From Malania oleifera (lineage: Eukaryota > Streptophyta > Magnoliopsida > Santalales > Ximeniaceae), in NCBI RefSeq assembly GCF_029873635.1, contig NC_080417.1, positions 26,298,182 to 26,362,181 of the forward strand: a DNA stretch of 64,000 bases, written 5' to 3'. The notes under the pieces are model-generated. The model ran no database searches, was not told the DNA's origin, and saw only the letters and a list, made by a program, of their open reading frames with translations. Positions 56,875-64,000 of this stretch are shown here, in pieces. The position numbers were made by a program, and so were the translations under genes. The stretch's first letter is position 1; every line of letters starts with the position of its first letter.

Positions 56875-59386
56875 AAATTGAATGTATATATCAGATGACA
56901 AACACACAGAGACACATAAATACGATGATGAGTGTAGATATTTATATATATTGTATGATCACCATCAGAAAGTGAAGCTGATTCCTCTTTTGGAGTTACA
57001 AGACTCAAACTAGAGGGATAGATTGTGTTGCCCAGAAGGGAAACCTGAGCGGTTAAATTAATTAATGTATAGATCATGGCTGCTGCTGCTGTTGCTCGTA
57101 CAGTGAAATGATTTTGAATGGTGGGAACAAAGAATATCCTTAGTGTGTTCTTTCTTTCTCTCCTTTCCCAATAAAGCCAATGGAACATTAGGACGTATAG
57201 TGTTTTTTGGTAATATATAGATTAACATATATATATTACACCAATATGGTAAAAAAAAGAGAGAGAGAGAGAGAGAAAGGGAATTGAAGGCGATATATAA
57301 AATATATAAACATCTCGATCTCCCCAAGTCAACTAAGTTATATAATTGAGGCCTAGCTTTCTTTGTCTGCAAAATTACCATGATGGGCAACGGATCTCTG
57401 GAATCAGCGGAAGCAGCATTCCCAGCAAACTACCCAGCTGCCTACATACAAAATTACAAATATATATATATATATATATATACATATGTTTGTATATATA
57501 TAATGGATGGTGGCTTAGTGCCGAATGCCTTCCCAATCAGAAGGAAACGTCGTTTCTTGGTGGGCAATGGACACATACCCCAGCCCCTATAATAGTACTA
57601 GACTACTAGTCCCTCGTGTGTTTTCTCACCAAACGAAAAATCCCAATTTAAGTACACCAACACCAGCTCCCCCACCAATCGAATATCGCTACCTAGCTTC
57701 AATTTTACATTTATATAATATGGGAATGGCTTAAAAAAAATTATACCTCCACAAGTATTTGAAGTACCTGATCCTATGAATTATTACTGTTTCACCTGCT
57801 GCCGGCTTTTCTTTATTGAGGGGTCGCCATAAAATATTAATTCCTCTCTAATTGATCAAGCTAGCTGGCTAGCTCGCCGGAATTTTCTGTTTGTCCCGGC
57901 GATATTAACAAATGGAAATGATATTTAAAATGATTGAGTCTCCATCAATTTTATATAAGAGAGAGAGAGAGATTAATTAAGAGAGATTGATAATACATGC
58001 CTCATCAAGCATGGATAACAGTTTGACCTTCCTTCGCTGATGTTCAATCCTATCAGTGGCAGACAAAGGAGGAGGATCCTTGGAGGAAGCGGAAGAAGAC
58101 GAATTACCAACACCATGACCTCCTGCGGGATTGGGAGTAGTAAGGCTTGGATTGTTAACGCTGTGCGATCTCCCAAAATACTTGTTCTTCTTGAACTGAC
58201 CCCTCCCAACACTGCAAAACTCTTCCAGCAATTCCTGCGCCGGCTTCACATACTTGGAATTCCTCAAAACATTCACCACCCCAATCGACGAGGATGACCC
58301 AAACGAATTATTCAGATGATGAACCCCTTGGTGATGCAATGACTGCGGTTGATGAATACCATGGCTACTATCCAAACTCTTATTATAATTAGAAGCTCCT
58401 CCTTGATTATTACTATTAGTAGTAGTACTACTATGATTGTAGAACAACAACCCACTGTGATCGCCTATTGTTCTCAATTCCTCGTGAGCTTTGGCGGCTT
58501 CCAGGTGCTGCAACGAAGAAGATAGAGACAAGGAGAGACCTTGCCCTTCCACAACCCCTCCAATTTCACCTGCCGTATTACCTCCTTCGTGGCCACTGCT
58601 GTGATCAGGAACCCATGTGAATTGGCCACTCCCAAATGCCCCTACTTGGTTCGGAAGCAGCATGTGAAGCGTCGATGAAGTGGCCGCCGCCGCCGCCGGC
58701 GGAGGAGGTTGCGGTGGAGGAGGAGAGGGTGATCTCGGTTGCGGGTTCATGAGAAAAAGCTGCATGGCAGCAGCCGAGTCCGCAGCATTAATGCTTGAAA
58801 TCTGGCTGTGATGATGATGATGATGATGATGGGCGGCGGCGGCGGCGGCGGCAATATTACTGTTGTCACGGCTACTGACGACGTCGTTCTGGGTCTTTGG
58901 CTCTCCGAACCCACCCACCATCCCTTGCCGGTTTCCGTACCAGTCGTTGGCCGCCGGTGGCAGTACCGGGGATGCACCAGGAGGAAAATTGAACATCTCG
59001 GAAAGCATTCCGCCGGTCTCGTACACAGCGGGAAGCCCCCCAGTCTCCTCTTCTTCCAAAGCCACAAGCGGCGGCGGCGGTTCGAAGCCACTTGCTTGCA
59101 CTCTTAGTTTATCCCGCCGGATCTGCTGGGCAACGTGGTGTTGCTGCTGCTGCTGCTGTTCTTGATGTGCGGCCATGGCAGATCTGTCGAACCCATTTGA
59201 GAAAGTAGTGAAGATGCCTTGATGGTGGTAGTCTTGGGACGTCGACATAGATGAATAAATTGTAGCAGAATCAATTGCAATACAGTCGGGCTTTTTCGAG
59301 ATTTGATGGTGAACTGGGCGGTTTTGAATAATCTTTGAGTGGGAGAAGATGGGTTTAGGATGAAGTTGCGGTGCTGCTAATCCCAT
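52628..59386 (-). CDS. BLH2/BLH4: BEL1-like homeodomain (TALE) protein, SAWTOOTH type (4 exons)
   Basis: Four minus-strand exons: 59386-58001, 56685-56297, 55146-55086 (61 bp) and 53305-52628, giving 837 residues. The first in-frame ATG gives MGLAAPQ, like Arabidopsis BLH4 (MGLA...). [10 protein letters not shown] (about 50-59), [13 protein letters not shown], a [15 protein letters not shown] block and GLSLSLSSS (ZIBEL) follow. The SKY box is at 377-396 ([18 protein letters not shown]) and the BELL domain at about 445-525 ([20 protein letters not shown]). The TALE homeodomain lies at about 567-632, with PYPSDADKH and recognition helix [11 protein letters not shown]; a second [14 protein letters not shown], is near the C-terminus. 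Order and wording match BLH2/SAW1 and BLH4/SAW2 of Arabidopsis, nuclear factors that heterodimerise with KNOX proteins and repress KNOX genes at leaf margins. The protein is longer than the relatives because of poly-His, poly-Ala and Pro runs. Intron 1 has a GC donor. I cannot choose between BLH2 and BLH4. Confidence 0.93.
54370..54580. repeat. SINE-like dispersed repeat in intron 3
   Basis: Homologous to the copy at 45475-45735. On the + strand a GGGTTCAAATC (about 54469) resembles a pol III B-box, and the block is followed by a simple (TTC)n tail. No clear A-box or TSD was found, so the SINE assignment is tentative. Confidence 0.4.
54582..54663. repeat. Compound (TTC)n(ATT)n microsatellite
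   Basis: About 13 TTC units run directly into about 14 ATT units. Confidence 0.95.
55147..56296 (-). other. BELL-gene intron 2 (1150 bp)
   Basis: GTACGTAA donor and TTTCTCAG acceptor on the minus strand. Contains (GA)n near 55352-55381 and (AAT)n at 56071-56117. No coding content. Confidence 0.85.
56071..56117. repeat. (AAT)n microsatellite in intron 2
   Basis: About 15 AAT units on the + strand. Confidence 0.95.
56686..58000 (-). other. BELL-gene intron 1 (1315 bp, GC-AG)
   Basis: Contains (CG)n/(CA)n near 56812-56833, (TA)n near 56843-56872 and 57461-57482, (GA)n near 57256-57276 and 57959-57972. No coding content; open frames here follow the repeats. Confidence 0.85.
57995..58003 (-). 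promoter_or_regulatory. Non-canonical GC splice donor of BELL-gene intron 1
   Basis: On the minus strand exon 1 ends ...CTTGATGAG and the intron begins GCATGTATT. Joining to GTGGATAGAAGA after the CGCAG acceptor (56686-56690) keeps phase 0 and yields the conserved [11 protein letters not shown] junction. No GT at this position allows that join. GC-AG introns usually have a strong upstream AG, as here. Confidence 0.85.
58680..58860 (-). repeat. Trinucleotide runs coding poly-Ala, poly-His and Pro-rich stretches
   Basis: Within BELL exon 1, GCC/GCG runs (about 58683-58697 and 58832-58853) encode Ala stretches, ATG-type runs on the + strand (about 58807-58831) encode eight consecutive His, and a Pro-rich run lies between. 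A further CAG-type run near 59141-59160 encodes poly-Gln. Such runs vary in length between relatives. Confidence 0.9.
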
Positions 59387-60165
59387 ATCAGTATGTTCTT
59401 CTTCGTCATGATCATCATCGCCTTCGCCGTCGTCATCAACGCCTTCCGTTTCTTCTTCTGGCCTTAAGGTGCCAGCAGTACTGCTTCCTTCTCTGATAGC
59501 TGCCCAATTTAGCCATGGATCCGTCAGATGGTAGGAAAAGGAAGAAAGCCCATGATGGAATTCGACGAAATTAATAAATAGAGACAAGGGAGAAAGAATT
59601 AACTAAAAAAGAAAAGCAAGGAATTGAAAGATGAAAAGAGAAAGGAAGAGGGAATTGAACCAAATTAACGGGTGTTTTGTGTTGTGTGGGCTGCTTTTGC
59701 ATTTTTTTATTAGAAAAGAAAACCAATTTCGATCCGCTTTGTTCATGCGTGCATATGTATATTGTAAACTACTGTATATACCTCTCTCTCACTGTCTCAG
59801 CGTTGCAGCGTGTGAGAGGTTGTAAAGCTCTCAGACATCGTTTTCTTCTTCTGCCGGATTGAAAGCTTCTCCAATTCTTCTCTCTCTCTCTCTCTCTCTG
59901 GTACCTCTGTCTGTGTCGCCTCTCTCTGTCTGTCCTTCTCTTTCTCTCCTTTTCTGCTCTCCCCTTGTTGCTCTTTGCGGTACTGAGTGTTGTTTTGCAA
60001 TCGCCTTCTGGAAAAGAGAGTTGGGAGAAGCAACAAATAAAATAATCAGAGAGGATAGATATGCAGGCTTGCTTCGCCTCACCTCTCTCTCTCTCTCTCT
60101 CTCTGAAGAAAACACCCACACGCCCCAAAGAGAAAGAGAAAGAGAAGATGTCGCTGTTCCTCCTC
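59387..60165 (-). promoter_or_regulatory. Long GA/CT-rich 5' leader of the BELL gene
   Basis: Between the candidate TATA box and the start codon lie several GA-rich runs on the minus strand (59878-59899, 60083-60105). The frame of the start codon is open for a further 67 codons upstream with an Asp/Glu-rich segment, but it has no ATG. Plant BELL genes often have long leaders. Transcript ends are not visible directly. Confidence 0.5.
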
Positions 60166-60188
60166 CTCTTCACCTTCTCTACTTTGTA

Positions 60189-60195
60189 TTATATA
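60189..60195 (-). promoter_or_regulatory. Candidate TATA box of the BELL gene
   Basis: TATATAA on the minus strand in an otherwise GA-rich promoter-like setting. A start about 30 bp downstream would lie near 60160. Confidence 0.4.
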
Positions 60196-60199
60196 TATT

Positions 60200-60831
60200 T
60201 CTTATGTTTATTTATTTATTATCTTTCAAATTGACAAGGAAATTGACGAGAAATTATTACCCCTACAAGAAAAAATAGTTATTTTATAGGTTGCACTAAA
60301 TGACCGCAATGACTTTACCTAAACACACCCCCAAAAAAATTTTAATTAATTAGGCCGTGTAATCTATATCGCTTTCTATTTAATAATTAAAATCTGAAAT
60401 TAACAGTAATTATATTATTAATTTATCAATTAATAATTAATAGTAATAATAGACGTCAAGCTATCCAAAGTGGCATTTTCAACACAATTTTTCCGAACCT
60501 TCCGCTGAGGAAAAAATTATTAAAATTTCAAATTTATAAAGAAAAAATGTAAACAGAGTAATTAAGATTTTTATTAAATGTTGGGTATTGTTGTCATTTC
60601 GCATATTTACTCTTTGGAAACCAGCGCGAACAACGGAGAATACATAAAAGACAGGGTTAGTACGAAGTCATGTCAATGTGGGTCGAACGAAATGGCCACT
60701 CTGCCCCTACAAAAATCTTGCTGTATAGCCCGCTGCTCCGGGAGATGATAAGGACATTATGGTCACTTGAAGATGCCTTTATGTTATTTTTATTTACCAA
60801 AGGAAGATTGGCAAGGGCATGGATAAAGTAT

Positions 60832-60862
<31 letters not shown>

Positions 60863-61335
60863 GAAAGGAGGCAGAAGAAGTTGGGGTGGGCTTGTAGTAT
60901 AGAGTAGTGAAGAGAAGTTAGGATGAGATGGAGAGGGAAGGTGTGAGGTCTGAAAGGCACCTAAAACCGCTTTATGGTTTGGCGCTTTCAGTATAGGTGC
61001 ATCCCTAATACCTCTTTCCCTTCTAGCATGCCCTTCATTTTTTTTCATGTCTCCATCATACTCCTCTTTTTTTCTTTTCTTTTCTTTTCTTTTTCTTTTT
61101 TCTTTTTTTAAAAAAATTATTATATTATTAGAGACTTATTAAACAACAAAAAGTATTAATTACATCTCTCATTTTGTATATTTTATATATACTCAAAGTT
61201 CGAAATCAATGTTGTTATATTGAAGTTAATAATCAGACCATTCCTGTTGGTAACTTTGCTTAATAAGAAATTATTTAACTCATTTATTTGTATAATGAGT
61301 GATTTTTGGTAGAGTTGGGACTTGGCTCGGGTTGA
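60200..61335. other. Upstream region of the BELL gene
   Basis: AT-rich, with (AAT)n at about 60832-60861 and a pyrimidine-rich TTTTCTTTTC run at about 61066-61106. It presumably holds promoter elements, but none can be named from sequence alone. Confidence 0.5.
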
Positions 61336-61487
61336 GGCGTGGCTCGATTCAAGCTTTGAAAGTTGGGTTTGAGCTTGACTCGAGATTAAAAATATTGGCT
61401 CGGGCTCGGGCTCGGGCTCAAGCTTGGGTTTAGTTCATTTGGAGGGTAGGTTCAGGCTCGAGCTCGTGCTAAAATTTTATTAATGAC

Positions 61488-61535
<48 letters not shown>

Positions 61536-61835
61536 GCTTTATCCACCTATTTTGTTTGGACCAAAATTTGTGTCTTTATCCTTAGGCGATTGGTCTAGTA
61601 TTGAACTCTTGGGATTAGACCAACTTAATGAGCCTATTAACGAGTTCATTATCGAGCTCTTTAACAAGTATAATAAACGAGCCCATTTAAGCTAGTTATC
61701 AAGCTGCTCATGAGCCGAAACGAGCTGAACCCGGTTGTGCTCACACTCAATTATTATTATTATTATTATTATTTTTACAAATCAAGCCTAAAAGACTCGC
61801 TCAGTTAGATAATAAACGAGCCTGAGCAAATCCTC
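61336..61835. repeat. GGCTCG-rich repeat region with AAT microsatellites
   Basis: GGCTCGGGCTCGGGCTCGGG (from about 61399) plus scattered GAGCTCG, CTCGAGC and GGCTCG phrases occur at 61330-61475. The opposite orientation, GAGCC/ACGAGC, dominates at 61620-61800, so the flanks are loosely inverted around (AAT)n at 61488-61534. (TTA)n lies near 61751-61772. This may be a non-autonomous element, but no ends or TSD were found. Confidence 0.5.
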
Positions 61836-63071
61836 TGTAGTAGAGTACTGAGGGAGCAATCAAGAAAGAGGAGAAGAATGAAGACAATGCTAATCAAATC
61901 TTCTCATTAATCTATCTTTTATAATCTAAGATTCTTTGTATATATAACTAGAGAATGGAATAAAGAAAGAACCAGAAAACCAACTGAACTGCAAAAAAAA
62001 AAAAAAAAAAAAAAAAGCGGACTTAACTAAATAATGAAAAACTAACTAAACTAATTATTAGCTGTAATAGTCACCCATAAGATGATGTGTAAATGTTATG
62101 CACATTCATCTTGGACAAAAGATCGTTGAATGGCTTAGTACCCAAGGGTTTAGTCATTAAATTTGCAACCTTATGAACATAAGATACATGCAAAGTAGTG
62201 AGCAAACCCTCTTGCAACTTTTCATGCACAAAATGGCAATCTATTTCAATGTGTTTAGTGTGTTCATGGTATACTGGATTGGCTACAATGTGAAAAGCAG
62301 CTTGGTTATCACAGAATAAGAGAGCTGGTTGGGGGTGATGTTGATGTAAATCAGTAAGGAGAGCTTTAAGCCAAATAATTTCACAAACTGAGAAGGCCAT
62401 TGATCTATACTCAGCCTCAACTGATGATCTTGATAAGTTGTGTTGCTTCTTGGATTTCCATGAAACAAGGGAATCTCCAATAAAAATACAATAACCACTG
62501 ATTGATCTGCGAGTATCCATATAGCTAGCCTAATTTGAATCAGAGAAGGTTTTGATATGAACCTTTGATGAGGATGGGAAAAATAAGCCTTGGCTAGGAG
62601 CATATTTGAGATATTGCAAAATTCTCATAGCAGCTTGTAAATGAGGCATTTGAGGACTGTCTAAAAATTGACTAAGGTGATGGACAACAAATGTAATGTC
62701 AGGCTGGTGCGAGTCAAGTATAATAACCTGCCAATTAGCCTTCTATAAGCTGAAACATCATCCACTAATGCACCATCATCATTATATAACTTCGTATGAG
62801 TATCCATAGGAAAAAAAACTGGTTTAGCAGTAAGTAAACAAGAATCTGAAATAAGTTTTAAGCAATATTTTCGTTGAGACAAAGAGATGCCCTTTTTTGA
62901 TCGGGCTATTTCCATACCAAGAAAAAACTTTGCTGGTCCCAAATCTTTCAACTGAAATTCAGTACTCAGAGAACTTTTAATATTTTCAATGACAGTTATA
63001 TCACTACTGGCTAGTAGGATGTCATCAACATATAACAACAAGGCAATAAAATAGCTACCTTCTTTCTTAGT
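61836..63071 (-). mobile_element. Element H: Ty1/copia fragment, broken, cut by F
   Basis: RT and RNase H sequence on the minus strand, followed at its 3' side by a possible LTR of about 240 bp (61836-62073, TG...CA on both strands, containing a 24-bp poly-A run). The upstream part is cut off at 63071 by another LTR-like sequence. Sequence style suggests the Ale/Retrofit side of copia, but this is uncertain. The coding part is broken. Confidence 0.75.
62071..63041 (-). pseudogene. Element H RT-RNase H remnant
   Basis: LLLYVDDILLASSD (RT catalytic block), KDLGPAKFFLGMEIARS, then [34 protein letters not shown] and a [20 protein letters not shown] block typical of copia RNase H, ending near the HVNLMTKPL-type motif. 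These enzymes copy and process the element's RNA. The remnant is broken a few times. Confidence 0.88.
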
Positions 63072-63418
63072 TGTAACGACCTGCTAAATTTTACCATAAA
63101 TATATTTTTTATTTTTTTCCATAATAATATCCAATATAATAATCTTGGCAACTCATAATCCACTTGGTAAATCATAATCCACCTAGTAAAACATAATCCA
63201 CCTGGACCCAAGGATACCGGGGGTATACCTGAAATATAATACTAATACCTAAGCAGCAGGAAATGTAATAACATATACATATCAAATTACCATTTAACAC
63301 AATACTAGAGTTTACTACATCTCTTATATGACAACCCAAAATATCCAAAACAAGTCTTAGGGTCGTTACCCAAAAATCCGTTTGACCCTTGCAAAAGACT
63401 TACCTTTCAAATAGGGTT
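63072..63418 (+). mobile_element. Element F: LTR fragment (Gypsy-like start) inside H
   Basis: Starts TGTAACGACCTGC within the copia RT region and contains AATCCACCTGG, ACCGGGGGTATACC and GGGTCGTTACCC phrases. TGTAACGACC starts are common in Gypsy LTRs. It continues to 63418 where E begins; its other end is probably beyond the window. Confidence 0.5.
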
Positions 63419-64000
63419 TGTTGATCTTTTGGTCATCCCGTTTTGATTATGACAAACACTCTGATATTTAATGGTTGATGAGTTTGTTTGCAGGATCAAT
63501 CAGAAGTATCATATGGTGCAAGCACATGAGCTTAAAGAAGACGAAAACTCAAAATGTTTATTCATCGTTTATATTTATCATTTTGGGTCTATAATAGTAA
63601 GATAGGAAAATGGTCTGTAATAATTAATGCATTACAAGCATGATAGGGTTGATAAGCTCAAATGACCATAGTTGGACCTTAGGGAACACTTCGGTCGACC
63701 GACGCCAAATTTTTGGGGTTAGTTCTCAAATACCTTAGACTGACCTTAGGACCCACAAATCTACATGAAAAAGTTCCCTGTTGCATTAATAACAAACATC
63801 ATATGAATATGGTGAATGTATAAAGGAGTTGAAACTGAAATGCATTAAAAATGCATGTTCGGTTGACCAAACTTTCATAGTGCAGATTTGTCGGTCAACC
63901 GAACTAGTCAAGCGATTAACATTTTGACCATAGCTTGGTCTACCGTACTGTACCAAGTTCATATGACTTGGTCGACCGAGCTCCCACTGAGTCAACGTTT
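63419..64000 (+). mobile_element. Element E: partial copia-type LTR related to A and C
   Basis: Starts TGTTGATCTTTTGGTCAT, followed by GTTTTGATTATGACAAACAC, the same layout as the LTR of C. It carries GGTCGACCGA-type units (about 63692, 63855, 63888, 63969). It runs off the window edge, so it is not known whether it is a solo LTR or a full element. Confidence 0.75.

Noticed and set aside
58040-59165. Plus-strand open frames opposite BELL exon 1
   Set aside because: Antisense shadows including poly-Met and poly-Cys from the trinucleotide runs.
59769-60173. Minus-strand frames rich in Arg-Glu
   Set aside because: Translations of GA repeats in the BELL leader; three overlapping frames are equally open.
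1-64000. Search for a bacterial-style defence or other new operon-like system
   Set aside because: The window is plant nuclear DNA with single spliced genes and repeats; no compact gene cluster is present.

Overview
This window looks like nuclear DNA of a flowering plant, most likely a eudicot and perhaps a woody one. The evidence is two spliced genes with clear Arabidopsis-type relatives, AT-rich introns and intergenic DNA, many microsatellites, and a heavy load of LTR retrotransposons, LINEs and MITE-like repeats. I see no bacterial, viral-genome or organellar block. All calls come from reading the sequence; no database search was run.

Layout. 1-7.3 kb: AT-rich non-coding DNA, the first 2.7 kb resembling a Tat/Ogre-type Gypsy LTR. 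7.3-13.5 kb: a decayed L1-type LINE (+ strand) carrying a solo LTR with an exact 5-bp target-site duplication (TSD) and a 32-bp insertion of its own family's tail. 15.4-20.0 kb: a complete two-exon gene for a BTB/POZ protein of the At3g50780 type (532 aa), with a hAT-like MITE and a 271-bp tandem duplication in its 3-kb intron. 22.1-39.6 kb: a five-level nest of retroelements: solo copia-type LTR A, containing Cassandra TRIM B (its LTRs carry a 5S-rRNA-derived block), containing Gypsy element G (minus), containing gag-only copia element C (plus), containing solo LTR D. Each junction has TG...CA-type ends and an exact or one-step-degraded 5-bp TSD. 39.6-52.5 kb: intergenic DNA with a foldback element, a copia remnant, a second TRIM, CACTA-like repeats and a 5'-truncated LINE tail. 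52.6-59.4 kb (minus): a complete four-exon BEL1-like homeodomain gene of the SAWTOOTH (BLH2/BLH4) type, 837 aa, with a GC-AG first intron and a candidate TATA box near 60.19 kb. 61.8-64 kb: another stack of copia and LTR fragments running off the window.

The two host genes do not look functionally linked. The BTB protein may be a CUL3-ligase adaptor. The BELL protein is expected to pair with KNOX homeodomain proteins and shape leaf margins. The most notable results are the nest, whose insertion order is readable and conflicts with the apparent LTR ages of two members, the GTCGAC-palindrome arrays shared by several LTR families, and the ultra-short LINE insertion.
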